NCBI RefSeq assembly: GCF_004211955.1
Contig: NZ_RHJI01000034.1
Span: 1-48,541 of the forward strand
Source of the DNA: Escherichia sp. E1V33
GTDB taxonomy: Bacteria; Pseudomonadota; Gammaproteobacteria; Enterobacterales; Enterobacteriaceae
Direction of reading: 5' to 3'
DNA length: 48,541 nucleotides
This document shows, piece after piece, positions 36,513-45,541 of this stretch. Under the pieces are notes generated by a model. The model worked only from the letters and a program-made list of their open reading frames with translations, ran no database searches and was not told where the DNA came from. The translations under genes were made by a program, and so were the position numbers. Position 1 is the first letter of the stretch; every line of letters starts with the position of its first letter.

Positions 36513-37531
36513 TCATCACCTCCGCGCCCGATACGCGGATCAATCCACAAATAGAGCAAATCCACCACCAGGTTCACCAGCACATAAGCAAACGAAACCA
36601 CGACCGCAAAGCCCATCACTGCCGGGAAATCGAGCGCCTGTATTGATGTGACTACCCATGCACCCATACCTGGCCAGGCAAAAACGGTTTCGGTGAGCAC
36701 TGCGCCATATAACAAATCGCCCAGCGCCAGGCCCAAAACGGTAATCGAGGGGATCAACGCATTGGGTAGCGCATAACCTAAAACGATATACCAGCCGGGC
36801 AAGCCGCTGGCCCGGGCGGTACGAATGTAGTCTTCACTCAACTGTTCCAGCATCGCTGAGCGGATCTGGCGGGCGACAATCCCCAGGTGAACGAACGCCA
36901 GGGTTAACGCCGGTAAGATGAGATGTTGCAGGGCATTGAAAAAGACTTCACCGTTCCCTTCAAGCAGCGCATCAATCAGATAAAAGCCGGTTACACGCGT
37001 GGGTGGATCAAGCCAGTCATCAAGCCTTCCGCCGCCGGGAAGAATTTGCAGATGACCATAAAACAGCACAATGACACCCAGTCCAAGCCAGAACGCAGGT
37101 GTGGATATTCCGGTTATGGCCATCAGACGGACAAGATGATCCAGCCAGCGATTACGCCAGACGGCAGAGAGTATGCCCAGTGGGATGCCAATCAGTAGCG
37201 CCAGCAGCAGGGCGCAAAAGGCCAGTTCCAGCGTCGCCGGGAAGAATATACGCAGCTCTTCCAGCACCGGACGCCCGGTACGAATGGATGTCCCCAGGTC
37301 ACCATGAAACAGGTCGCTGACGTAGCGGTAAAATTGTACGTATAGCGGCTGGTCGAGCCCCAATTGCTGGCGAATATTTTCCACGATGGCATCGCTGGCG
37401 CGGTCGCCAGCCAGCAACCGCGCCGGATCGCCGGGGATCAGGTGCGAGATAATAAAAGTAATCACGCAGACGCCCGCCACCACGAGCACCAGCCCCCAGC
37501 AGCGTTGGCGCAAAATACTCCAGAAGGTCAC
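36509..37531 (-). CDS. ddpB: D,D-dipeptide ABC transporter permease DdpB
   Basis: The 340-residue DppB-type permease has six hydrophobic segments and the EAA-like loop (YIRTARASGLPGWYIVLGYAL). It is the channel partner of DdpC in the inner membrane. Starts directly after the ddpA stop. Confidence 0.95.
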   Translation of the reverse strand: MTFWSILRQRCWGLVLVVAGVCVITFIISHLIPGDPARLLAGDRASDAIVENIRQQLGLDQPLYVQFYRYVSDLFHGDLGTSIRTGRPVLEELRIFFPATLELAFCALLLALLIGIPLGILSAVWRNRWLDHLVRLMAITGISTPAFWLGLGVIVLFYGHLQILPGGGRLDDWLDPPTRVTGFYLIDALLEGNGEVFFNALQHLILPALTLAFVHLGIVARQIRSAMLEQLSEDYIRTARASGLPGWYIVLGYALPNALIPSITVLGLALGDLLYGAVLTETVFAWPGMGAWVVTSIQALDFPAVMGFAVVVSFAYVLVNLVVDLLYLWIDPRIGRGGDE

Positions 37532-37532
37532 G

Positions 37533-39083
37533 TTATTTACTCATGGTATTGATATTGAAGACCTGTTCCAGCATGGGATTAAACACGAAGCCTTTCACCT
37601 CTTTGTTCATCGCCAGTTGGTAGTTTTTCTGGAACAGATACACATAAGCAGCGTCATCAATGACGATTTTCTGTGCCTGCTGGTAGTCCTGGGTACGCTG
37701 GGTCTGGTCGGTGGTCGCGAGTGCATTGCGCAGTAACTTATCGACCTCGCTGTTTTCATAGAACGAGCGGTTACCCGGCAGACCTTTTTTGTCTGATTCA
37801 AACCAGTAATTCATAAACATATACGGGTCGGCGAAATCCGGACTCCAGTTGCCAATCGCAATGTCGTAATCACCTTTACCCACTCTGTCGCGCATGGTGG
37901 CGTTCGCCAGTTTCTCCAGCTTCACGTTGATACCCAGCTTGCTGAGACTGGATTGTGTTGACAGGGCGATCGGTTCCCAGTTCGGGTCGTTATCGGAATA
38001 GAGAAACGTCAGGCTGGTGGGTTTGGTCGTCACTTTATCCCATTCCGCTTTGGCTTTCGTTTCGTCATGGTTGTATTGCATTGCCGTAGCGTCGTATCCC
38101 CACATGCCTTCGGGGATCGGCCCGCGCATCTGTTTACCGTTACCGCTAAGAATGCCGTTAACCATCCCCTGATAATCAGTAGACCAGGAGATGGCCCGCC
38201 GCAAATCCGCCTGATTAAGCGGCGCTTTGCTGTTATTCAGATACAGATAGGTGACGCGCAGTGACGGGTATTCCGCCACGTTGACTTTATTTTCCTGCTT
38301 CAGTGCGTTGAGTTGATCTACCGGCAGTGCATCGGCAATGTCAATGTCGCCACGGGAGAGCTGCAGGCGACGGGAGGCACTTTCACCAATAATTTTTACC
38401 GATACCCGTTTGAAGTTCGGTTTATTACCGGGGTAGTGTGGATTTGGCACCAGAACTAATTGCTGACCTTTTTGCCAGCTTTTCAGCATAAACGGTCCGG
38501 AACCGGCAGTATTTTGCGCGAGAAAACCGCGTGCATCATCCGCAGCGTGTTCCTTTAAGATTGCCGGATTGATAATGGATGCACCATCATTCGCCAGGGT
38601 GTAGAGGAACGGCGCGAATGGCTGAGTGAGGGTAAATTTGACTGTGTGTTCGTCGGGAGCGTCGATCTTTAAATCTTTGGGAAATGCTTCCGCTGGCCCC
38701 TGGCCGATTTTTAGTAGCCGCTCAAAAGAAAGTTTAACTGCTTCGGCAGTGACCGGTGTGCCATCGGCAAATTTGGCGTCGTTCTTCAGGGTGAACGTCC
38801 ACTCTTTTTGGTCGTCAGACGCTTTCCAACCACTTGCCAGATCGCCTTCAACGTCCGTTGAGCCTTTGTCACCATCCGTTTTGTACTGTACCAGTCGCTG
38901 ATAAGACGGGTAGGTGACAGTCCAGTCGTTATTATCAATAGTGACCGCCGGGTCGAGGGTTTGTGGGTCGGCAGCCTTACCAATCACCAACATATCTTTC
39001 GGTACGGCGGCGTGAGCAACCGGCAGTATGGTGGCAAGGACGATCGCGAGCAGTGTAGGGCGAAATGATATCGATCTTTTCAT
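37533..39083 (-). CDS. ddpA: D,D-dipeptide periplasmic binding protein DdpA
   Basis: The 516-residue family 5 solute-binding protein has a Sec signal peptide with cleavage after AHA (residues 23-25), followed by the family motif (WTFTLKNDAKFADGTPVTAE). It captures D-Ala-D-Ala and related dipeptides in the periplasm for DdpBCDF. The start at 39083 is fixed by CAGGAAA upstream and the signal peptide; the longer frame from 39218 runs into ddpX. Confidence 0.95.
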   Translation of the reverse strand: MKRSISFRPTLLAIVLATILPVAHAAVPKDMLVIGKAADPQTLDPAVTIDNNDWTVTYPSYQRLVQYKTDGDKGSTDVEGDLASGWKASDDQKEWTFTLKNDAKFADGTPVTAEAVKLSFERLLKIGQGPAEAFPKDLKIDAPDEHTVKFTLTQPFAPFLYTLANDGASIINPAILKEHAADDARGFLAQNTAGSGPFMLKSWQKGQQLVLVPNPHYPGNKPNFKRVSVKIIGESASRRLQLSRGDIDIADALPVDQLNALKQENKVNVAEYPSLRVTYLYLNNSKAPLNQADLRRAISWSTDYQGMVNGILSGNGKQMRGPIPEGMWGYDATAMQYNHDETKAKAEWDKVTTKPTSLTFLYSDNDPNWEPIALSTQSSLSKLGINVKLEKLANATMRDRVGKGDYDIAIGNWSPDFADPYMFMNYWFESDKKGLPGNRSFYENSEVDKLLRNALATTDQTQRTQDYQQAQKIVIDDAAYVYLFQKNYQLAMNKEVKGFVFNPMLEQVFNINTMSK

Positions 39084-39096
39084 AACAGTTTCCTGA

Positions 39097-39678
39097 TTAA
39101 CTAGCGTGCTGTGTAGTAGGAGATACAAAACAGGCGAACTGGTCAGCGAGCAGCGGGTAACTTGCAGCCTTCGGTAATTCGAAGTGCCACCATTCGCTGG
39201 AGATACCAACAAAGCCACCGCCAGTCATAATTGCATTCAGTAACAGGCGATTACGCTGGGCTGCGGGTGGTACGGAAGGGTGATAAGCATGGGAGCGTTC
39301 GTGCATTTCATCGAATCCGGCCCCCATATCCAAAATGAAGCCATGCTCATCACGAAGCGTCAGGTCGATCGCTGTACCTCGGCTGTGATTGGAGCCGACG
39401 GCCACATCAACGACATATTGTGGGTCAGGGCAGGCTTGCCACAACATAGCCTGTGCTTGTTGTGGGCGATACGCGTCGTAAATCACCAGTTGTAAGCCCG
39501 ACAGCTGGGCGATACTGATGCTTTTCGCCAGCGCGGTAAGCGCGTCTTTATGTAACAGACAACGCGCTTGCTGATAAATCGGCTTGCCCGTGATGTTATC
39601 GCTGCAAGCGTATTTCAAATCGATCTCCAGGTCAGGGAAGATAACGGCTAAATCAACCAGTTCGGTGGTATCCGACAT
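39097..39678 (-). CDS. ddpX: D-alanyl-D-alanine dipeptidase DdpX
   Basis: The 193-residue cytoplasmic zinc peptidase is of the VanX family. Zinc ligands His98 and Asp105 (SNHSRGTAIDL) and His165, and catalytic Glu162 (SEWWHFELP), are all present, with Arg71 in DAYRPQQAQ. It splits D-Ala-D-Ala so that the D-alanine can be used as carbon and nitrogen source. First gene of its operon, 13 bases before ddpA, behind a sigma-54 promoter. Confidence 0.96.
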   Translation of the reverse strand: MSDTTELVDLAVIFPDLEIDLKYACSDNITGKPIYQQARCLLHKDALTALAKSISIAQLSGLQLVIYDAYRPQQAQAMLWQACPDPQYVVDVAVGSNHSRGTAIDLTLRDEHGFILDMGAGFDEMHERSHAYHPSVPPAAQRNRLLLNAIMTGGGFVGISSEWWHFELPKAASYPLLADQFACFVSPTTQHAS

Positions 39679-39722
39679 AAGCGGTTCCTGTATAAGACAA
39701 AAATTGCTGCGCTTTCCGCTTA

Positions 39723-39738
39723 TGCAGATCTCATGCCA
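39723..39738 (-). promoter_or_regulatory. Sigma-54 promoter of ddpXABCDF
   Basis: The minus strand reads TGGCATGAGATCTGCA, with the invariant GG and GC of a -24/-12 promoter at correct spacing. Predicted transcription begins near 39712, about 34 bases before ddpX. This agrees with the reported NtrC/RpoN control of ddp. Confidence 0.85.
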
Positions 39739-39800
39739 TGTCGGGATAAGCGCCAGATTGCTGGCTTAAAGTTATATATTTTAACTTTTGATCAACATTT

Positions 39801-39826
39801 GTGCAGCGTAGTGCAGTTTTGGTGCA
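39801..39826. repeat. Three helically phased GTGCA repeats upstream of the ddpX promoter
   Basis: GTGCA occurs at 39801, 39811 and 39822, i.e. 10 and 11 bases apart, about 90-115 bases before the predicted ddpX start of transcription. This is the distance of NtrC enhancers, whose half-site is GGTGCA; it does not fit the usual 17-base palindrome. Confidence 0.55.
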
Positions 39827-39907
39827 AGAGGGTGACTTCGGGAAGGAATCTCCTGAAATCGTAGCGAGAATCACATTATTTTAGTGACAGTGTCACGTTT
39901 ATGTGAA

Positions 39908-39923
39908 GCCCGCGTGTGCGGGC
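39908..39923 (-). terminator. Hairpin after dosP
   Basis: GCCCGC and GCGGGC pair with a four-base loop, 13 bases beyond the dosP stop. No U-run follows, so its strength is uncertain. Confidence 0.5.
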
Positions 39924-39935
39924 GGGCGAAAATTA

Positions 39936-42335
39936 TCAGATTTTCAGCGGCAGAACGCTGCTAATCCAGCCAGGTATTTCTTCGGCGGGTAGGGGACGTG
40001 AGAAGAAATATCCCTGAATAACGCGACAGTGGATCTTGCGTAATATCTCAAATTGTTCTTTGGTTTCTACACCTTCGGCTACCACCGTTAAATTGAGGTT
40101 CTGCCCAATACTGGTAATCGCTTCCAGTAGGGCGAGGATACGTTTTTCGCTCAGACAACGATCGACAAAGCTTTTGTCGATTTTGATTTCCGTTACCGGA
40201 AGGCTGACTAAGCGGGATAATCCGGAAAAGCCGGTGCCGAAATCATCGACAGATAAACCTACGCCCATATCGCGAAGGATCTGGATGCGTTTGAAGATCT
40301 CCTTATCGTGCTCCATCATCATGCTTTCCGTGATTTCCACCGTCAGCTGGTGGCCGTCAATCGCCCAGGCCTGCATCGCATCAGACACCTGATTGGGTAG
40401 CTGATTGCTGCGAAAGTGCAGCGCAGACAAGTTAACGGAAAGCGCCGGGATATGAATATTCTGGCTACGCCATTCTGCTAACTGGCGGCAGGCTTCAGCA
40501 ATAACCCAACGGCCAATGTTTTCTATTTCGCCAATCTCTTCAGCAAGGGGGATAAACCGTGAAGGGGGAACATGACCATGCTGTGGGTCATACCAGCGAG
40601 CGAGGGCCTCGATACCGTACAGCTCGCCGGTTTCCGCAAAGATCTGCGGCTGATAAACCAGTTTTAGTTTGTTGTTGCTGATAGCTTCTTTCAGCGCCGC
40701 ACCGAGAACCAGACGCTCTTTCACCATTTCGTTCATTACCGGGCTAAAGAATTGCCAGCCGTTACCGCCGTTTTTGCGAATAAAATCCATCGCATTGTGG
40801 GCAGTCGAAAGCAGATAGTCCCGGTTTTTACCAACGTCGTAACTGATACCAATGCTTAAGGTTAGCGGGAATGGTTTATCGTCAATCATGACCGGTTTAT
40901 TAACGACGTTACGAAGTTCATCTGCTATTTGGGTAATGATACTGACGTCGTTTTCCGGGCTAATGAGGACAAACTGTGTACCTTCAATACGACAGAGATA
41001 CTGGTCAGGTTTAATTTTTTCGCGAAAGCGATTGACCACTTCCAGCAACGCCTGGTCGGCCCACGCATAGCCCAGGCTGTCGATGACATCCTGAATATGG
41101 TCAATGCCAATAAGATACACCACCGGAGAGACGGCATTTTCTACCAGGTCATCGAGATAATTGTGCAGGTTATTGCGGTTTGGCAGACCGGTCATCGGAT
41201 CAAACTGAATGAGCTGCTCGATATGCTGGCGACTTTTTTCCTGTTCCAGCGCCAGGGCGGCCATATGCTGGCTGATATCCGCTACTCGTTCGATAAACGC
41301 GCTGGTTACCGCCCCGGACGCTGTTTTGATTTTCAGAATCCCGGCAGGTGCGCCATCGCGCTGGCGAATGGTGACTGACCAGCTTTGCGCATTCTTTACT
41401 TCTGTCCCATGAGAGGACGACGCCCAATGCACTGGCATACCATTACGCAATGCATACAACGACACATGGGATTCATGAAGAATGGATTCGATATTCCGGC
41501 AGATGATTTCGCCCATTTCATGAAATGGCGGACTGCTACACATCGCGGCGAGAATATTGCCTTCAAGCTCACGAATTTGTCGTTCTTCGGTGATATCGGA
41601 GAAGGTCATCACCAGGTTTTGCAGATTAGCCAGCACATCATAAACTGGGCTAATAGAGGCTTTAATCCAGATTTTTTCCCCTGTGCGCGTTAACAACAGA
41701 AATTCATCCTGATCACGCGTTGTTTTCCATAGCAGTTGCTGTAAGCGAATACGATTATCTGCCGGATATTCAGGGATGTTAAGCAAAGTATCGGGCTGCA
41801 TACCGCTGGCTTCGCTGATGCAGTAGCCAAACATTTCAGTAAACGCGCGATTGCACTGCACAATATGGCGTTCCGGGTCCAGCACAATGACCGGGCGGTC
41901 GAGATGGTCCACGGCAATAATCAACTGCCGGGTCTGTTCTTTCTGTGCCATTTCTACGCTGGCATCACGGACCAGCGCCAGGTAATAAATTTTCCCTTCA
42001 GCAGTGACTTTGGATAGTGCGAAACGGGTCCATATTTTACTGCCGTCTTTTTTCTCCAGCTGCAATTCCCGGCTCATACCTTCAACCCGCGCTTTACCGC
42101 CTTCGCGGTTATGGCGGATATATTCTGGATGCGCAGGGCGCAAATTATGGGGTATCAGCATATCAATGTTTTTGCCTATCACTTCTTCGCGCTTATACCC
42201 CCACAGCTTCTCCGCAGCAGGATTAAAAAACATTACCTCGTCATTTTCGTTAATTAATACCGCGCCCATCATATTTTGCTCAAGGGCGGGGAAAAAAATG
42301 CCGTCGACGGCATTTTCTGCATCGGTTAGCTTCAT
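39936..42335 (-). CDS. dosP: Heme oxygen-sensing c-di-GMP phosphodiesterase DosP
   Basis: The 799-residue cytoplasmic protein has an N-terminal PAS domain binding heme (ligands His69 and Met87), a second PAS, a GAF-like linker, a degenerate GGDEF domain (IEGTQFVL instead of GGDEF) and an active EAL domain (YGIEALARW, then DDFGTGFSGLSRL and the EGVET motif). Oxygen binding is known to stimulate c-di-GMP hydrolysis. The start at 42335 follows GAGGT. It is the second gene of the dosCP pair, 24 bases after dosC. Confidence 0.97.
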   Translation of the reverse strand: MKLTDAENAVDGIFFPALEQNMMGAVLINENDEVMFFNPAAEKLWGYKREEVIGKNIDMLIPHNLRPAHPEYIRHNREGGKARVEGMSRELQLEKKDGSKIWTRFALSKVTAEGKIYYLALVRDASVEMAQKEQTRQLIIAVDHLDRPVIVLDPERHIVQCNRAFTEMFGYCISEASGMQPDTLLNIPEYPADNRIRLQQLLWKTTRDQDEFLLLTRTGEKIWIKASISPVYDVLANLQNLVMTFSDITEERQIRELEGNILAAMCSSPPFHEMGEIICRNIESILHESHVSLYALRNGMPVHWASSSHGTEVKNAQSWSVTIRQRDGAPAGILKIKTASGAVTSAFIERVADISQHMAALALEQEKSRQHIEQLIQFDPMTGLPNRNNLHNYLDDLVENAVSPVVYLIGIDHIQDVIDSLGYAWADQALLEVVNRFREKIKPDQYLCRIEGTQFVLISPENDVSIITQIADELRNVVNKPVMIDDKPFPLTLSIGISYDVGKNRDYLLSTAHNAMDFIRKNGGNGWQFFSPVMNEMVKERLVLGAALKEAISNNKLKLVYQPQIFAETGELYGIEALARWYDPQHGHVPPSRFIPLAEEIGEIENIGRWVIAEACRQLAEWRSQNIHIPALSVNLSALHFRSNQLPNQVSDAMQAWAIDGHQLTVEITESMMMEHDKEIFKRIQILRDMGVGLSVDDFGTGFSGLSRLVSLPVTEIKIDKSFVDRCLSEKRILALLEAITSIGQNLNLTVVAEGVETKEQFEILRKIHCRVIQGYFFSRPLPAEEIPGWISSVLPLKI

Positions 42336-42359
42336 GATTACCTCTGCATCCGGGCGCAT

Positions 42360-43742
42360 CTAAAGACTGGCTTTCCAGAGTTCAACACGGTTTCTACCTC
42401 GTCTTTTCGCGATATACAGAGCTTCATCGGCTATTTGAATTAGGCGTTCATAATCAGGATGTCCATTAAACATGGCGGCGCCAATGGACAGGGAGAGGGC
42501 TATGTCTTCGCCGTTTGCGGCTTTCAGTTTGGTTTTTTCCACCCGGCTGCGGATCCGCTCTGCGGTACGCAAAGTGTCATTTTCTGAAGCTTCAGTCAGC
42601 ACTATGATAAATTCATCGCCACCATAGCGGAAAACATAGTCACTACTGCGAACGTTGTCGTAAAACGCCTGCGAGACCTTACGTAAAATCTCATCACCTG
42701 TGTTATGTCCCCATGTATCGTTGATCTCTTTGAATTTATCTACATCAATGATCAGAACAGACAACGGTGTACCGGTCCGATTGGCATGGGCAATTTCGCG
42801 TTTGAAGATAGTCGGTAGGAAACGGCGGTTAAGTAGCTTAGTTAACACATCCATTCCTACTTCATGGCGAGAAACTTCTTCAAACAGTTCTCGTAGTAGG
42901 GTGATAATTTGCGATACGGTATTTCGTATCTGTAATAAAAACTTCACGCGCAGACTTTTGTTACTCAGATTTTTGGCATGGAGTATTGTCTGATTAAAAA
43001 CCCCGTCGAAATCCTGAATAAGGCGGGAGATATGGCCCACTTCGGCAATGCCGCTAAAATAATGGCGACCTTTATGGTTAAACCATAAGCCAAAATCAGC
43101 CTGGCTTAACGGTAAGCTGCTGCCTAAATCAGAATCCAACAAGACTTTATAAATAACATCTAATTCCCATGAAAGTAGCGAGGCTATTTGCCGTTCTTTT
43201 TCTTCTTCGGCATTTTCAAGTAGTGAGAAGATACGATAGTTCTCGTCTTCTTTAGCCGCACTACTGTCACTAAAGGTAAATGCTCTGGTCATCACTTCCA
43301 TGGCTATATCGATACTGTTAATCGAAAAATGATAAACCTGAAGTTTATCCGCAGGCGAATAATCAGAGGAAAATATTGCTGGATATAGGATTTTCTTCAA
43401 TACACGAAAACCCATCTCAACTATTTCTACGGGAATGCCAATGCGAGCATGGACTTCGGCTACGGTATGTTGGATTTGTATAAGCCTGTCAACATCGTCC
43501 GCTTGCGCAGAGAGCACATCGATAATCCATGTTTCCAGAGCACTTTTAAGTTGCCTTTCAACCTGTTCGTTACTCAAAAACTCTTCGGCATGTGGGTCAG
43601 TGCGTACAATTCGATAAAACTCAATACTTAAGTAATGAGCATGCGTTACGGCAATTTCTGCCGCTTTGTTACGAATGAGGGGGTCGACCTGGGCAACTAA
43701 TCCGGTCCACTCATCTTTCATTCTTTTAAAATACATCTCCAT
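42360..43742 (-). CDS. dosC: Globin-coupled diguanylate cyclase DosC
   Basis: The 460-residue protein has an N-terminal globin sensor (proximal heme His98; distal Tyr43), a helical linker and a C-terminal GGDEF domain with the intact FRYGGDEFIIVL motif. It makes c-di-GMP and, in known work, is inhibited or activated by heme ligand state, opposite to DosP; the two form a complex with RNase E-degradosome partners in E. coli. Product-inhibition motif RSSD precedes VFRYGG and is intact, unlike in the accessory cyclase at 2917. Confidence 0.97.
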   Translation of the reverse strand: MEMYFKRMKDEWTGLVAQVDPLIRNKAAEIAVTHAHYLSIEFYRIVRTDPHAEEFLSNEQVERQLKSALETWIIDVLSAQADDVDRLIQIQHTVAEVHARIGIPVEIVEMGFRVLKKILYPAIFSSDYSPADKLQVYHFSINSIDIAMEVMTRAFTFSDSSAAKEDENYRIFSLLENAEEEKERQIASLLSWELDVIYKVLLDSDLGSSLPLSQADFGLWFNHKGRHYFSGIAEVGHISRLIQDFDGVFNQTILHAKNLSNKSLRVKFLLQIRNTVSQIITLLRELFEEVSRHEVGMDVLTKLLNRRFLPTIFKREIAHANRTGTPLSVLIIDVDKFKEINDTWGHNTGDEILRKVSQAFYDNVRSSDYVFRYGGDEFIIVLTEASENDTLRTAERIRSRVEKTKLKAANGEDIALSLSIGAAMFNGHPDYERLIQIADEALYIAKRRGRNRVELWKASL

Positions 43743-44091
43743 AATTCATACCCTTATACGGCTGGAAAGGCAGACGGAATTGAAAAACGAAACGCAACTC
43801 GGTTGGACAGGTTTATGGCACCATATTCTCCTGAAATATGAAGATATACTGAAACGAAATAAGTGACTTATGACAGTTTTAATCTACGCTACTGGTCTTC
43901 TGAAGAGTATAGCCTATCGTAATTATTTTTCGGTGATGGTTAATATCGTATGGTTTTTCATATTCATACGTTTTTATCAGGGGAACTATAACAATTTGAC
44001 TTAAGTTGATTTGATTATTAGTTGAGAATGTTTCGTTGATGACACGCCGGTGTTTAAAGCACCGGCAGTGCCACAAAGTAAGAAAGGGCGT
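43743..44091. other. Intergenic region between digH and dosC
   Basis: There are 349 bases without a gene. It must hold the dosCP promoter near its left end, but no certain -10/-35 was identified. A perfect hairpin (GCCGGTG with CACCGGC, 44046-44066) lies 25 bases after the digH stop and may end that transcript; it lacks a U-run. Confidence 0.6.
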
Positions 44092-45411
44092 TTAGCTTCC
44101 CCAACGGCTTTGCAGATAGCTAACTGCTTGTTGAGTCTGCGGCTTGTTCAGATAGTCTTCGCGGAACAAAATCGTGCCGCTAATTTCTGGCACGGCATCG
44201 TTAAGATCGAGCTGCTTTTTCAGTTCTGGCACGCCGCCGTTAACCATCCAGTCAGGTTCTATCTTTGAAGGTTCGCCGACTTTATAGAAGGCGATACCAA
44301 TATAAAGGCGGGTTTTGGTTGGTTTGACGACATCTGCCCACCATTTTGCCAGCACGTCATAACGCGCGGCGCTACGGGAGAACGGCCAGTAAATTTGCGG
44401 GGCTATGTAATCCAGTAAGCCTTGTTCGACCCAACGACGAGTATCAGCGTAGGATTCATCATAAGCTGCTGCCCCGCGCGTATCAGAACCGAGCGGATCG
44501 TGTGAGCGATTGCGCCAGACGCCCGCAGGGCTCACGCCAAACTCGACTTCCGGCTTAATGCTTTTAATGGTGTGCGAAACCTTAGCAATTAACTGCTGGG
44601 TATTGTTGCGCCGCCAGTCAGCTTTTGACGCAAATGCACCACCGTACTTGCGGTACGTCTCGTTATCGTTAAGCCGTGAATCCGGCGATTCAGTGTAAAA
44701 ATAGTCGTCAAACTGCACGCCATCTACCGGATAGCGAGAAACCACTTCCGCAACTATCGATGTGATCCAGTCCTGAACTTCAGGGATACCAGGATCGAGA
44801 ACGAAACGGTCACCTGACGTCCTGATCCAGTCGCGATGTTGCACATAGACGCTGGCCGGCTGTTGAGACAGAGTGCTATTCAGTTCCCTAATAGTTCCGG
44901 GCTTTGTATTAACCGACACGCGGTAGGGATTAAACCAGGCGTGTACTTTCATCCCACGCTTGTGGGCTTCGTCGAGAATAAATTGCAGCGGATCGTAACC
45001 AGGGTATTCACCAATTTTGCCGGTCATTAGATCGGACCACGGCAAAATCTTCGATGGCCAAAGGGCAGTGCCGTCGGGCTTCACCTGGAAAAAGACCGTG
45101 TTAATTCCCAGTCGTTGCAAGTTTTCCAGTTTGTCGATCATCGCCTGCTGTTGCACGCGGACCCGGCTGGTGGGGTTGCTGATGTTAACTGAGGAGACGG
45201 GGGGCCAGTCGAGGCGGGACACCGTAGCCAGCCAGATACCGCGCATAGGTTGCGATGATTGTTGTGCGGTCGCTGGTGGTTTTGAGTCTGCAGGCGGTGT
45301 CGTCATTGAATCTGGAGGCGTGCTTTTACAACTACACAGTAAAAGTGCCAGTGCAACCAGTGCAGCTGGCCTTTTAAACTCGAATTTCACAGTTCGGGAG
45401 CAGATATCCAT
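44092..45411 (-). CDS. digH: Lipoprotein glycosyl hydrolase DigH (YddW)
   Basis: The 439-residue outer-membrane lipoprotein has a signal peptide with lipobox LCSC (acylated Cys28) and a Pro/Ser-rich linker to about residue 55. The glycosyl hydrolase-like (DUF187, GHL10) domain follows: GIWLATVSRLDWPP, INTVFFQVKPDGTALWPS, HAWFNPYRV and the PVDGVQFDDYFY strand with its acidic pair. In E. coli it is reported to cut peptidoglycan strands stripped of peptides after amidase action during division. It is a single gene between gadC and dosC. Confidence 0.95.
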   Translation of the reverse strand: MDICSRTVKFEFKRPAALVALALLLCSCKSTPPDSMTTPPADSKPPATAQQSSQPMRGIWLATVSRLDWPPVSSVNISNPTSRVRVQQQAMIDKLENLQRLGINTVFFQVKPDGTALWPSKILPWSDLMTGKIGEYPGYDPLQFILDEAHKRGMKVHAWFNPYRVSVNTKPGTIRELNSTLSQQPASVYVQHRDWIRTSGDRFVLDPGIPEVQDWITSIVAEVVSRYPVDGVQFDDYFYTESPDSRLNDNETYRKYGGAFASKADWRRNNTQQLIAKVSHTIKSIKPEVEFGVSPAGVWRNRSHDPLGSDTRGAAAYDESYADTRRWVEQGLLDYIAPQIYWPFSRSAARYDVLAKWWADVVKPTKTRLYIGIAFYKVGEPSKIEPDWMVNGGVPELKKQLDLNDAVPEISGTILFREDYLNKPQTQQAVSYLQSRWGS

Positions 45412-45491
45412 ATATGCTTATTTCCGGTAAACAGATGTGCGCTTATTCTCGTACTTATCTGGGGCAAGTCAATACGGCAATAAGTACGCAA

Positions 45492-45518
45492 AAGGGAGCG
45501 ATTAATTTTCGCTCCCTT
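45492..45518 (-). terminator. Terminator after gadC
   Basis: AAGGGAGCGA pairs perfectly with TCGCTCCCTT across seven bases, 23 bases beyond the gadC stop. On the minus strand the stem foot and following bases give CCCTTTTG, a short U-run. Confidence 0.8.
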
Positions 45519-45541
45519 GTGTTATTACCACTCAGACATGG

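Noticed and set aside
39801-39826. GTGCA repeats as a CRISPR-like array or tandem repeat locus
   Set aside because: Units are five bases long and there are only three. The position upstream of a sigma-54 promoter points to protein binding.
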